A stretch of 60,287 bases of DNA from the NCBI GenBank assembly GCA_904397835.1, contig CAJFOV010000018.1, positions 1-60,287 of the forward strand, read 5' to 3'. Shown piece by piece: positions 6,475 through 15,224 of the stretch (its first letter is position 1; each line of letters opens with the position of its first letter). The notes below the pieces were generated by a model. That model did not search any database, was not told the origin of the DNA, and was given only the letters and a program-made list of their open reading frames with translations. Made by a program: the position numbers and the translations under genes. Origin of the DNA: Candidatus Aristotella avistercoris (GTDB lineage: Bacteria; Bacillota; Clostridia; Oscillospirales; Ruminococcaceae).

Positions 6475-8757
6475 TCAATTACATTTGGAGTAGCCGCAGG
6501 AACGGCAGATGACACAGCCTCCCTCATGTTCCAGCTTTTCGCCGCACTCTGGGCAAGCGCTCATCTCCTCCACCTGGGGCATTTGTTGGGATGCTGCAGG
6601 CCGATCGCAGCTGGAGCAGACACAGGGGCTTTGCTCCAACGCCAGCTGGGAGACGGGCTTGCCGTTTTTCAATGCATCGCTGACCTTACGGATGACCCGG
6701 GCAATGGCGTCCGGGCAGGAGGTGCACTGCATCCCCTGTTGGCGCACGGTGGAGGGGCAGCGGATCCCCCGCAGCTGATCGAGAATCTCATCACAGCTGA
6801 TGCCGGAGCGCAGGGCGATGGACACCAACCGGGCCGTGGCCTCCGACTGGGAGGGGCAGCCCCCCGCCTTGCCGGTGGAGGTGAAGACTTCGCAGATGCC
6901 GTTTTCATCGTAGTTGACCGTCACATACAGGTTGCCGCAGCCGATTTTCATCCGCTCGGTGATGCCATAGGTGATGGGCGGCCGGGGGCGAGGCCGGATC
7001 TCCCCGGCGGCGGGCTGAGCTGGGGCGGCAGCATCCTCCTTGTGGTTCACCTTGCCAATGTTCAGCACCTGGTTAAACCGGCTGCCATCCCGGTAGATGG
7101 TGACGCCCTTACAGCCCAGCTTGTAGGCCAACATATAGACCTGGGCCACATCCTGGCGGGTGGCGGAATTTTGGAAATTCACCGTCTTGGAGACGGCGTT
7201 GTCCGTGTGCTGCTGGAAGGCCGCCTGCATGCGGATGTGATAGGTGGGGGACACATCGTGGGCGCAGACAAAGACCCGCCGGATGTCCTCTGGAATTTCA
7301 GGAATGTGCTGTAGACTCCCTTGGGCCGCAATCTTGCGCATGAGCTCCTCACTGTAAAGGCCGCGGCGAATGAGGGTTTCCTTGAGGATGGGGTTCACCT
7401 CAATCAACTCTGTGTTATCCATGACGTTGCGGATAAAGACATAGGCGAACACCGGCTCCACACCGGAGGAGCAGGAGGCCAGCAGGGAGAGGGTTCCAGT
7501 TGGGGCAATGGTGGTGCAGGTGGCATTGCGCAGCGGCGCCTGTCCGGCGTAGGTGCTCACCGAAAAGAGAGGGAAAGCCCCCCGGGTTTTGGCCAGCTCC
7601 CGGCTGGTCTGGCGGGCAGTGTCGGTGATAAAGGCCATGAGCTGCTCCGCAAGGGCCACGCCCTCGTCAGAGTTGTAGGGGATTCCCAACATCAGCAGCA
7701 TATCGGCAAAGCCCATGATGCCCAGCCCTACCTTGCGGGTCTGCTTGGTGGCATGATCGATCTCCGGCAGGGGATACTGGTTGACGTCGATGACGTTGTC
7801 CAAAAAGTGTACGGCCTTTTTTACAGTGTCCGCCAACTTCTCGTAATCGACCTCATAGCTTCCGGTATCGCTGGGACGCAGCATCTTCACCAGGTTGATA
7901 GAGCCCAGGTTGCAGGACTCATAGGGCAGCAGGGGCTGTTCGCCGCAGGGGTTGGTGCTCTCGATCTCCCCGACGGTGGGCACCACGTTGTCCCGGTTGA
8001 GCCGGTCCAGAAAGATGATACCCGGTTCGCCGCTGCTCCAGGCCCGGTCCACAATGAGCTGGAACACCTCAGCGGCGTTGAGGGTTCCCACGCAGGCCTT
8101 GGTGTGGGGATCCACCAGATCATAGTCCTGCCCCTGCTCCACGGCGCGCATAAACTCCTCCGTGATGCCCACAGAGAGGTTAAAGTTGGTGATGTCCTCG
8201 TTGTTGTGCTTACAGTCGATAAACGCCAGGATATCCGGGTGATCCACCCGCAGAATTCCCATGTTGGCGCCCCGGCGGGTGCCCCCCTGCTTGACAGCCT
8301 CGGTGGCCATGTTAAAGACCCGCATAAAGCTCACCGGGCCGCTGGCCACCCCACCGGTGGAGCGCACGGTGCTCCCTGCTGGACGCAGCCGGGAAAAGGA
8401 GAAGCCGGTGCCGCCGCCGGACTTGTGGATGAGGGCTGCGTTCTTGACCGCCTCAAAGATCTCCTCCATGCTGTCCTCCACCGGCAGCACAAAACAGGCC
8501 GAAAGCTGCCCTAGAGGGCGCCCGGCGTTCATCAGGGTGGGGGAGTTGGGCAGAAACTCCAAATTGGTCATCATGTCGTAAAAGGTCTCCTCCAGGGACG
8601 CCACATCTGCCTGGGGGTCGTGCTGTAGGTCCGCCTGGGCGATGGCCCTGGCCACCCGATGGAACAGCTCCTCCACGGTCTCCTTGGGATTTCCCTCCTC
8701 ATCCTTGGCGAGGTACCGTTTTTCCAGCACCGCCAGGGCGTTGTTGCTCAGCTGCAT
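6475..8757 (-). CDS. nrdJ: Adenosylcobalamin-dependent (class II) ribonucleotide reductase
   Basis: The 760-aa enzyme reduces ribonucleotides to deoxyribonucleotides using a radical from coenzyme B12. The start is ATG 8757, chosen for its GGAGGAG ribosome site and family-like N-terminus. Residues 1-90 contain an N-terminal lobe with LEFLPNSPTLMNAG; C88 (LSACF) and C282 (SCNLGS) are the expected redox pair. N269-P-C271-G-E273 is the active-site motif, with C271 the thiyl cysteine; the 11-residue step from C271 to C282 fits the family. GTLSLLASCSSGVEPVFAY lies in the barrel. The C-terminal 150 residues carry many cysteines, ending in a zinc-ribbon-like CPECGEKL and CRSCGYSKCN tail that probably relays electrons from thioredoxin. 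It is monocistronic, with promoter and possible NrdR sites upstream and no cobalamin riboswitch seen. Confidence 0.95.
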   Translation of the reverse strand: MQLSNNALAVLEKRYLAKDEEGNPKETVEELFHRVARAIAQADLQHDPQADVASLEETFYDMMTNLEFLPNSPTLMNAGRPLGQLSACFVLPVEDSMEEIFEAVKNAALIHKSGGGTGFSFSRLRPAGSTVRSTGGVASGPVSFMRVFNMATEAVKQGGTRRGANMGILRVDHPDILAFIDCKHNNEDITNFNLSVGITEEFMRAVEQGQDYDLVDPHTKACVGTLNAAEVFQLIVDRAWSSGEPGIIFLDRLNRDNVVPTVGEIESTNPCGEQPLLPYESCNLGSINLVKMLRPSDTGSYEVDYEKLADTVKKAVHFLDNVIDVNQYPLPEIDHATKQTRKVGLGIMGFADMLLMLGIPYNSDEGVALAEQLMAFITDTARQTSRELAKTRGAFPLFSVSTYAGQAPLRNATCTTIAPTGTLSLLASCSSGVEPVFAYVFIRNVMDNTELIEVNPILKETLIRRGLYSEELMRKIAAQGSLQHIPEIPEDIRRVFVCAHDVSPTYHIRMQAAFQQHTDNAVSKTVNFQNSATRQDVAQVYMLAYKLGCKGVTIYRDGSRFNQVLNIGKVNHKEDAAAPAQPAAGEIRPRPRPPITYGITERMKIGCGNLYVTVNYDENGICEVFTSTGKAGGCPSQSEATARLVSIALRSGISCDEILDQLRGIRCPSTVRQQGMQCTSCPDAIARVIRKVSDALKNGKPVSQLALEQSPCVCSSCDRPAASQQMPQVEEMSACPECGEKLEHEGGCVICRSCGYSKCN

Positions 8758-8779
8758 GGCAGTCTCCTCCTTTGCAAAA

Positions 8780-8825
8780 ACACACATCTTGTACTTTGTA
8801 ACAATAAGCCATACCACATATTGTA
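8780..8825 (-). promoter_or_regulatory. Candidate tandem NrdR operator
   Basis: On the minus strand TACAATATGTGGTA (8825-8812) and TACAAGATGTGTGT (8793-8780) are two similar near-palindromic 14-mers whose starts are 32 bp apart, about three helical turns. Tandem boxes at this spacing are how NrdR represses RNR genes. The first overlaps the -10, as a repressor site should. Individual matches to the NrdR consensus are only partial. Confidence 0.35.
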
Positions 8826-8848
8826 GCATTGCTGGACAAAGGTTGCAA
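8820..8848 (-). promoter_or_regulatory. nrdJ promoter
   Basis: On the minus strand TTGCAA (8848-8843), a 17-bp spacer and TACAAT (8825-8820). It lies about 60 bp ahead of the nrdJ start. The rest of the gap up to 9000 holds nothing recognisable. Confidence 0.7.
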
Positions 8849-8999
8849 CAGAAAAGTTTAGAACCGGCACATGATAGAAATGGGAATATTTCCTTCGATC
8901 TCTGGGATTTGGGCGGGCAAAGGGTGCTGGTTTCCCAGTTTTGGCCGCAGAAGCTGGATCTGCACGTTTTCAGGGGAGAGATGCGGACCTGACCATCAA

Positions 9000-9034
9000 C
9001 AAAAATACCCAGCCGGCGCTGCTGCGCCAACTGG
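9000..9034 (-). terminator. Intrinsic terminator (minus strand)
   Basis: Minus-strand CCCAGTTGGCGC pairs with GCGCCGGCTGGG around an AGCA loop and is followed by TATTTTTG. It ends the iscS-like/thiI/sortase operon. Confidence 0.8.
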
Positions 9035-9062
9035 GCATGAAAAAACATTGGGCTATGGGGAG

Positions 9063-11672
9063 CTATCCAACATTTACACCGGTGTAGTAGTGGGTGAGAA
9101 TCTGCCGGTAGGTCCACCCCTGGGCAGCATAGAGGTTGGCCCCGTTCTGGCTCATCCCCACACCATGCCCATAACCGTAGGTGGTAAAGACAAAGGCGCT
9201 GCCGGTATATTCCACATCAAAGCAGGCGGAGCGCAGGGAAAAGACCTGTTCCCGCAGCACCCGGCCGGTGATGCTCTGGCCGCTGAGGGGGCTGGTGGTG
9301 TAGCCGCAGACGGACATGAGGCCGTTGTAGCCGCCGGAGGTCTCGGACAGCACTTGAAACCAGGTGGAGGGATCCCCACTGGGGGTGATGCCCAGCTTTT
9401 GCTGGAGCAGGGTGCGCACCTGATCCTCAGAGAAGGTCTTGGTGGCCCTGTATCCGGGGGCGTTGCGGTCCACAGAGCTGTCGACGCTCTTGAGATAGGG
9501 CAGGGAACCGCCCCAGACATCGGCGGAATCGTTGGTTTTGCCGGCGGAAGTGGCATAATACACCGCGTTGATGGGCTGCCCGTTGTAGGTGATCAGCTCC
9601 CCAAAGACGCTGCTCACGGCGTTTTGCACCGCCGCATTGGGGGTCGATAAGGGCAGTGTCGCAATGGTTCCATGGTTCTGGCAGTAGGTTAGATAGGTGT
9701 AGCAGGCCACCGCCTGGGCTTTGAGGGCCTCTGGGTAAAAGGCGCCGCCTGTCTCCGCCTGGACGTTGCGGCAGACCGCCTCATAGGCGTCCACCTGCTG
9801 GACTTGCCCATTGACATACATGGTAAAGGTCTGGCCGGAGCCTGTCCCTTCGGAGGGGTCCTCCCCCTGGGAGGGCTGGCTTTCGGAGCTGCCGCCTGCG
9901 GAACCTCCCGCACTAGAGCTCCCCCCGGAAGCAGAACCGCTGGAACTGGAGGAACTGCCCCCACCACTGGATGAGGGGGGATCGATCTGTCCAGGGGAGC
10001 TGGAACTGCTGTCCCATCCAGAGAAGGATTCTTCAGAGGAGGATCCTGAGGAGGAGACCTCCTCCAGGGAGCTGCCGCTGGAATCGACCGAGACGCTGGA
10101 GCCGCCCACAAAGGCGTTCTCCCAAAAGTTGTTCCGGTTCTGAGCATAGTCGTTGAAGAGGGTCAAGAGGCTCTCATTGGACACGATGGGCGGCGTTCCC
10201 CCATAGGTTTCATACCAGATCTCCGGCATGAGGGGGTTGGGGTTCTCCTTGGCATTTTGGGCAATGGTGTCCGGGTTCTCCCCATCCCGCAGTTTGCGGG
10301 CCACCACCACCAGCCGCTCCTCATCAAAGTCGTAGAGGCAGGTGGACAGGGTAATGAGCTCATCCCCAGGCTGTACATCAATCCCCGTATCGATGAGGGA
10401 GCGCACCTTCACGTTCTCTACAAAGCTGCGGTAGATATCATCCGTTTGAGCGTCGATAAAGGTGGTGTAGGGGAACACATCCCCCTGGCTGGAGAGGGTA
10501 TTTGCCACAAACACGGCGAAAATTGCATAGTCCCCCTCCCCGTAGATGGTGTCAAAGGAGATGATGGGGTGCTCCAGGTAGTAGTCCAGCTCCTGGTAGT
10601 TGGGCAAGGCGCCGAACATGAGGCCGTCTTTCATGTTGTGGCCATAGAGGGTCAGGTTGTCACTGGGCTTGGAGGGATCCGCGTTACCATCCACAAAGAT
10701 GGTGCCGTGCTGGTTGGAATTCTGATAGAAGTCCCGGCGTAGGAAATAGCTGTTGTTGCCCTGGTACCAGACCACGGGGTAATCGATCACCGTGCCGTCG
10801 ATGGAGATCCAGCCCACCGTGTAGGGGTTGATCTCCAAAAGATTGTCAAAGTTCTTGGTCTCCGCATCGGTCTGACCGTCTCCACCTGTATGGTAGAGGG
10901 CGGAAAGGTCGCTGCTCATCTGGTTGTAACGATAGGACTGCAGATAGTAGTTGGCAAGGTATCCGGCGGAACCTAAAAACACCAGGATACACACCAGCAG
11001 CAGTACTTTGCGCAGGCCCTCTCCAAAGGAATCCCCCTTGCTGGGGAACACCCGGGCAAAAAAGCCCTTCTTTTTCTTGGGGACAGGCTCCTTGCGCAGT
11101 TGGGCAAAGGTTGCCTCCAGAATGCCCTGGGCATCTGGCCCCACAACGCTCAGGTAGAGCTGGGGTGTCTTTTGATCCGGTCCGGAATAGCTGGTGACCA
11201 AAGCCCGGCTTTGACCGCACAGATCCAGGGCCTTGGCGACCAGACTCTCCTGGGTGGCGGCAAAATCCACCGCGGCGACGGCATAGGGCAGCCCCTGTAA
11301 GCTGGCAAGGGCGGGGAGTACCGCCTGGTGAAATTCCGCGATGAGACTGGCGGAATCGTCGATGGGGAGCAGAGCCACCAGCTGGGAGCCCTTGCCAAAG
11401 TACCGCCCCTGGAAGGATGGATCAGGGGCCTGCAGCGGCATCCAACCGTCTGCCTCCTCCAGCCAGGGAAGGGTTTCAAACACCTGGTCAAAGGCCGCCT
11501 GTGGGGCAAGAAGCAGCAGGGAACAATCCTGAGGCTCCTGGGTCAACAGATGCTCCTGGACTGCCTGGGGAACCACAGGGGAATCCTGCGCACCGCTGAC
11601 CAACTGCAGCTCCTGACAGAGGGCGTCCAACGTTTGGGGGGCCTGCCCCCAGTAAAAAACGGATACAGGCAT
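9063..11672 (-). CDS. Class B sortase fused to a SpoIID/LytB domain
   Basis: An 869-aa multidomain membrane protein with start ATG 11672 and ribosome site AGGAGGT. Residues 1-200 are an unrecognised soluble domain, ending in a KKKK patch. A helix spans about 222-242. Residues about 245-465 are a class B sortase: H345 (LYGHNM), C445 (TLSTC) and R453 (RLVVVARK) are the expected catalytic triad. Residues about 524-612 are a Ser/Gly/Pro linker. Residues about 614-869 are a SpoIID/LytB domain, the fold of the lytic transglycosylase that trims peptidoglycan during engulfment: ALKAQAVACYTY with the candidate catalytic E648, YYATSAGKT, and the GYGHGVGMSQNGA signature. The sortase and SpoIID parts would lie outside the membrane. 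It is the last gene of an operon with an iscS-like gene and thiI. Its substrate is unknown; the only surface protein in the window lacks a sorting motif. Confidence 0.85.
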   Translation of the reverse strand: MPVSVFYWGQAPQTLDALCQELQLVSGAQDSPVVPQAVQEHLLTQEPQDCSLLLLAPQAAFDQVFETLPWLEEADGWMPLQAPDPSFQGRYFGKGSQLVALLPIDDSASLIAEFHQAVLPALASLQGLPYAVAAVDFAATQESLVAKALDLCGQSRALVTSYSGPDQKTPQLYLSVVGPDAQGILEATFAQLRKEPVPKKKKGFFARVFPSKGDSFGEGLRKVLLLVCILVFLGSAGYLANYYLQSYRYNQMSSDLSALYHTGGDGQTDAETKNFDNLLEINPYTVGWISIDGTVIDYPVVWYQGNNSYFLRRDFYQNSNQHGTIFVDGNADPSKPSDNLTLYGHNMKDGLMFGALPNYQELDYYLEHPIISFDTIYGEGDYAIFAVFVANTLSSQGDVFPYTTFIDAQTDDIYRSFVENVKVRSLIDTGIDVQPGDELITLSTCLYDFDEERLVVVARKLRDGENPDTIAQNAKENPNPLMPEIWYETYGGTPPIVSNESLLTLFNDYAQNRNNFWENAFVGGSSVSVDSSGSSLEEVSSSGSSSEESFSGWDSSSSSPGQIDPPSSSGGGSSSSSSGSASGGSSSAGGSAGGSSESQPSQGEDPSEGTGSGQTFTMYVNGQVQQVDAYEAVCRNVQAETGGAFYPEALKAQAVACYTYLTYCQNHGTIATLPLSTPNAAVQNAVSSVFGELITYNGQPINAVYYATSAGKTNDSADVWGGSLPYLKSVDSSVDRNAPGYRATKTFSEDQVRTLLQQKLGITPSGDPSTWFQVLSETSGGYNGLMSVCGYTTSPLSGQSITGRVLREQVFSLRSACFDVEYTGSAFVFTTYGYGHGVGMSQNGANLYAAQGWTYRQILTHYYTGVNVG

Positions 11673-11690
11673 GGGGTACCTCCTGTTGTG

Positions 11691-12890
11691 TTACGCGAAT
11701 TCGGTTTCCAACTCCAATCCGGGGGTCACCCAGATCTTTTCCACATTGGCCAGGCACTCCTGCAAAAGCCCGGGGATATCCAGGGCCTGCTCCGCCTGCT
11801 GGATCTCCGCCAGCTTTGGACGGGTGCGGGGATGCCGGGGGGTGAAGACGGTGCAGCAGTCCTCATAGGGGAGGATGGAGGTCTCAAAAGTGCCGATGCG
11901 GTTGGCAACGGCCACAATTTCACGCTTATCCATGCCGATGACCGGACGGAACACCGGCACCTGGCAGACGGCGTCGGTGCAGGCGATGGCCTGGACCGTC
12001 TGGCTGGCCACCTGGCCCACGCTCTCCCCGGTGATGAGGGCGAGGGCTCCCGTCTGTTCACAGATGGCCTGGGCGACCTGCATCATGAGCCGGCGCATGA
12101 TGATGGTGAAGAACTCCTCCGGGCAGTGGTCCCGGATCTCCTCCTGGACATGGGTGAAGGGGACAATAAAGGTTTCGATCCCCATGGCGTAGCGGCTCAC
12201 CTGCTTGAGGAGCTGGAGCACCTTGAGCTTTGCCCGGTCGCTGGTGTAGGGAGGGCTGACAAAGTGGACTGCACACAGCTGCATGCCCCGCTTTGCCATC
12301 ATGTAGCCGGCCACAGGGCTGTCGATGCCGCCGGAGATGAGCAGCGCCCCCTTGCCAGAGGAGCCCACAGGGATACCCCCGGCCCCTGGGAGCTGGCGGG
12401 CGTGGATGTAGGCGGCAAAATCCCGGATCTCCACGGTGACAGTCACGTCTGGCTCGTGGACATCCACCTGCAGGTGGGGGAACTGCTCCAACAAAAAGCC
12501 CCCCAGTTCCCGGCAGATGTCCGGGGACTTCATGGGAAAGCTCTTGTCCGAGCGCTTGGCCTCCACCTTAAAGGTGTTGGCGCACAACAGATCCTGGGCA
12601 AGATATTCCTTGGCCTGGCTGCAGATGTGGTCAAAGTCCTTCTCCACTACGCAGGCCCGGCAGAGGGCGGCAATACCGAACACCTGGCTCAGGCGCTCTA
12701 CTGCCTCGTCCAGGTCGATGTTCTCGTCCTGGGGCTCAGCGTACAGGGTGGATTGGGCTTTAAAAAAGCGGAACTTTCCTAGGGATCGCAGCCGGTATTT
12801 GGCGTTTTTGATGAGCAGGTCCTCAAAGCTGCCCCGATTGAGGCCCTTAAGGGCGATCTCTCCGCTCTTCATGAGAATAAGTTCTTTCAT
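11691..12890 (-). CDS. thiI: tRNA uracil 4-sulfurtransferase / thiamine sulfur-carrier protein ThiI
   Basis: The 399-aa enzyme activates tRNA uridine-8 (or the ThiS C-terminus) by adenylation for sulfur transfer. An N-terminal ferredoxin-like part (1-60) starts MKELILMKSGEIALKG, the family signature, followed by a THUMP domain (about 60-165) and a PP-loop ATPase with SGGIDSPVA at 186-194. The E. coli C-terminal rhodanese extension is absent, as in many Firmicutes, where a dedicated cysteine desulfurase supplies the sulfur. That partner is the gene 12 bp upstream. Start ATG 12890. Confidence 0.95.
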   Translation of the reverse strand: MKELILMKSGEIALKGLNRGSFEDLLIKNAKYRLRSLGKFRFFKAQSTLYAEPQDENIDLDEAVERLSQVFGIAALCRACVVEKDFDHICSQAKEYLAQDLLCANTFKVEAKRSDKSFPMKSPDICRELGGFLLEQFPHLQVDVHEPDVTVTVEIRDFAAYIHARQLPGAGGIPVGSSGKGALLISGGIDSPVAGYMMAKRGMQLCAVHFVSPPYTSDRAKLKVLQLLKQVSRYAMGIETFIVPFTHVQEEIRDHCPEEFFTIIMRRLMMQVAQAICEQTGALALITGESVGQVASQTVQAIACTDAVCQVPVFRPVIGMDKREIVAVANRIGTFETSILPYEDCCTVFTPRHPRTRPKLAEIQQAEQALDIPGLLQECLANVEKIWVTPGLELETEFA

Positions 12891-12902
12891 ATGATCTGAC
12901 TC

Positions 12903-14048
12903 CTATGGTTTGGTTCGTTGTAATGTGGCCTGGGCCTCCAGCAGTCCCTGGCAGAGGGCGTCGATGTCCTCAGGAACAGTGTACTTGCCAAAGCTGATGC
13001 GCAGGGAGGAATCCACCCGCTCCTCCGGCAGGCCCATGGCGTAGAGCACATGGCTCTTGGCTCCCCTGGAGCAGGCGGAGCCGCTGGAGACATAGATGCC
13101 CCGCTGCTCCAAAAAGTGGAGCAGTACCTCAGAGCGGTAGCCCACCACCGAGAGGTTGTTGATGTAGGGCACGGCGTTCTCCGGGGAGTTGAAGAAGATG
13201 CCGGGTTTGCCCTGGAGCTGTGTCCGCAGCCGCTCCCACAGGGAGAGAAACAACTGATTGTGGGCGGGAATCTCCCGGCACATCTGCTCTGCAGCCAGCC
13301 CCAGCCCGCAGGCCAGGGGCACGCTCTCCGTGCCGGGACGCAGCCCCCCCTCCTGTTCTCCGCCCACCGTCAGGGCGGGGATATGGACCCCCTTGCGCAC
13401 ATACAGGGAGCCGATGCCCTTGGGGGCGTGGAGCTTGTGGCCGCTCAAGCTGAAGAGATCCACCTCGCTGCGTCCCAGTTTGAGGGGGATCTTGCCGAAG
13501 GCCTGGACCCCGTCGCTGTGGATGAGCAGGTTCCGGTTCTTCCGCCGCAGCAGGGCGGCGGTGGCCTCCACAGGGATGGTGGCTCCGGTCTCGTTGTTCA
13601 CCGCCATAAAGCTCACCAGGATGGTCCGCTCGTCCACCGCCTGTGCCAGGGCCTGGGGGGAGATGGTGCCATCGGCCCCAGGTCGGACTTTGGTGACCTG
13701 GAGGTTGTACTCCTTGGCCAGCTGATCCACCGTGTGGTCCACAGAGGCATGCTCATAGGCGGTGGTGACAATCCGGTTGCCCCGCTTATACCGGGCCCGG
13801 ACCGCCCCCCGCAGAGCCATGTTGTTGGCCTCCGTGGCGCCGCTGGTGAAGATGATGCAGCCCCGCTCACAGCCCAGGGCGTTGGCCACCTGCTCCCGGG
13901 CCTTATCCAGCCGCAGCTGGGCCTGCAGACCCTTGCTGTGGAGGGAGGAGGGGTTGCCGTAGCAGTGGAGCAGGGTGTCATAGATGTATGCGGCCACCTC
14001 CGGATCCACCGGAGAGGTGGCGCTGTTGTCCAGATAGATCTCGCGCAT
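12903..14048 (-). CDS. Cysteine desulfurase (IscS/NifS family)
   Basis: The 381-aa PLP enzyme removes sulfur from cysteine and passes it on as persulfide. The start REIYLDNSAT is family-typical. HSDGVQAFGK holds the cofactor-ring aspartate, SGHKLHAPKG contains the PLP lysine (K205), and SSGSACSRG carries the catalytic cysteine (C326). The short SGSACS loop fits the NifS/IscS (group I) type. Being 12 bp ahead of thiI in one operon, it most likely supplies sulfur for tRNA thiolation or thiamine, as NifZ does in Bacillus (inference). Confidence 0.93.
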   Translation of the reverse strand: MREIYLDNSATSPVDPEVAAYIYDTLLHCYGNPSSLHSKGLQAQLRLDKAREQVANALGCERGCIIFTSGATEANNMALRGAVRARYKRGNRIVTTAYEHASVDHTVDQLAKEYNLQVTKVRPGADGTISPQALAQAVDERTILVSFMAVNNETGATIPVEATAALLRRKNRNLLIHSDGVQAFGKIPLKLGRSEVDLFSLSGHKLHAPKGIGSLYVRKGVHIPALTVGGEQEGGLRPGTESVPLACGLGLAAEQMCREIPAHNQLFLSLWERLRTQLQGKPGIFFNSPENAVPYINNLSVVGYRSEVLLHFLEQRGIYVSSGSACSRGAKSHVLYAMGLPEERVDSSLRISFGKYTVPEDIDALCQGLLEAQATLQRTKP

Positions 14049-14131
14049 GTTGCAGTTCCTCTGCCGACGCCGGTTCGGCCGCTGTTTGTGCAGGCCGGCG
14101 AAGTTCCCCTACACAAATAAAATTCAGCACC

Positions 14132-14160
14132 ATTATACAACAAAACCCTCCGGGATACAA
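14132..14160 (-). promoter_or_regulatory. Promoter for the iscS-like/thiI/sortase operon
   Basis: Minus-strand TTGTAT (14160-14155), 17 bp, and a perfect TATAAT (14137-14132), about 85 bp ahead of the start at 14048. Confidence 0.7.
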
Positions 14161-14421
14161 ACAAAACCTCCCTGCAGGCCCTTGTCTGGCGGGAAAGAAC
14201 AGGAAAAAATCTTATGTAAATATTGGAAAGATTGGAGGATTGGTGCTTTCCGGACATAGAGGGACAGAATTCGACAGAATGCATTTCCCTCAAAATGGGA
14301 GAATTGGTCGAAAAAGCAATGCCTCCGGTATGATGGTGCGGATAGTCGTTAAGTCAACTTGAGCACGCCACAAAAAATCCGTATCTTGAAGAAAAAGGAA
14401 GATTTCCAAAGGAGGATTTTT
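14161..14421. other. Intergenic region before the XRE gene
   Basis: With 14049-14160 this makes a 373-bp divergent gap. The right part must hold the promoter of the XRE gene; TATGAT near 14328 with a TTGGTC 19 bp upstream is the best candidate but is weak. No small gene or terminator is evident. Confidence 0.4.
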
Positions 14422-14784
14422 ATGGAGCATCACGGTATACTGAAAAAGAATTTGTCCGCCACTGTGCGAACTCTGCGGCACAGGCGCAAAGCATCTCTGG
14501 AGGAGTTTTCGGAGGAGCTGGGAATTGGCCGATCCACCCTGCAGGACATTGAGGCGGAGAAGAGCAACGCCACCCTGGGTACGGTCCAGCAGATTGCGGA
14601 TCAGTTGGGTATCTCCCCGCTGGTGCTGTTGGGGGAATTGGAGAACCCCATCCAGCCCCAGTTGGAGTGGGAGGCCGTGCGCAGCCTGGGCAGTTTCTGT
14701 GACCTGCCCAGGGAGGAACAGCGCCTGCTGATGGAGAAGCTGCAGAAGCTGTCGGACCTGCTGCAGCGGGAGAGGGGGAGATGA
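14422..14784 (+). CDS. XRE-family transcriptional regulator
   Basis: The product has 120 aa from ATG 14422, preceded by AAAGGAGG; a longer frame to the left has no ribosome site. Residues about 10-66 form a Cro/C1-type helix-turn-helix (VRTLRHRRKASLEEFSEELG, IGRSTLQDIEAEKSNATLGT, VQQIADQLGISPLVLL). The remaining 50 residues are a helical tail, perhaps for dimerisation. Its stop is 4 bp ahead of the GTG of the Spo0A-like gene, so the two are probably co-transcribed. Its target is not evident; it may act on its own promoter. Confidence 0.85.
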   Translation: MEHHGILKKNLSATVRTLRHRRKASLEEFSEELGIGRSTLQDIEAEKSNATLGTVQQIADQLGISPLVLLGELENPIQPQLEWEAVRSLGSFCDLPREEQRLLMEKLQKLSDLLQRERGR

Positions 14785-14788
14785 GGGC

Positions 14789-15130
14789 GTGGAACTGGAG
14801 ATTCAGGAACTGTTGCGGCGCATCGGTATCCACCAGGACCACTTTGGCTGTGCCCTGTTGGCCTATGCGGTGCAGCTGGCCCTCTGGGAGCCAGACAGCC
14901 TCCTGTGTGTCACCAAGAAGATCTATCCCCAGGTGGCAGAGGCCTTTCACACCAAGGTCTCCTGTGTGGAACAAAGCCTGCGCGCGGTCATCGCCCAGAG
15001 CTGGAATACCCACCAGGAAGTACTCCAGGAGATAGCCACTGTTCCCCTGCCGGTGAGACCCACCAATAGCCATATGATCGCCCTGCTGTGCCGATATCTG
15101 CTGGATCAAAAGAGGGCAGTTCATCCATGA
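14789..15130 (+). CDS. Stand-alone Spo0A C-terminal (DNA-binding) domain protein
   Basis: The product has 113 aa with a GTG start; the purine-rich tract AGAGGGGGAG lies 8 bases upstream. The whole protein resembles the effector domain of Spo0A: an N-terminal helix pair (IQELLRRIGIHQDHFG), the recognition region VTKKIYPQVAEAFHTKVSCVEQSLRAVI, which parallels Spo0A's YPxIA...VERAIRHAI, and a C-terminal PTNSHMIALLCRYL matching its KPTNSEFIA helix. There is no phospho-receiver domain. It could bind Spo0A boxes or compete with Spo0A without phosphorelay control. It follows the XRE gene by 4 bp. An overlapping ATG at 14781 opens another frame without family resemblance. Confidence 0.8.
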   Translation: MELEIQELLRRIGIHQDHFGCALLAYAVQLALWEPDSLLCVTKKIYPQVAEAFHTKVSCVEQSLRAVIAQSWNTHQEVLQEIATVPLPVRPTNSHMIALLCRYLLDQKRAVHP

Positions 15131-15224
15131 ATATGGAGCATTTGTAAACCAATTGTAAAAATAAATAAAAAATTGGTTCTTGGAGGGGGAGAGTCGTCTA
15201 TTCATACAAATCTGTAAAAGGGCG

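Noticed and set aside
7321-8514. Long open frame antisense to nrdJ (about 400 codons), and a shorter one at 6526-7314
   Set aside because: nrdJ on the other strand is unmistakable; GC-rich codon use opens the opposite frame. No ribosome site or family resemblance.
8758-9060. Cobalamin riboswitch ahead of the B12-dependent RNR
   Set aside because: No B12-box-like sequence found; the gap holds only the promoter and possible NrdR sites.
11328-12782. Long plus-strand open frame opposite thiI and the sortase gene
   Set aside because: Shadow of two confident minus-strand genes; no start signal.
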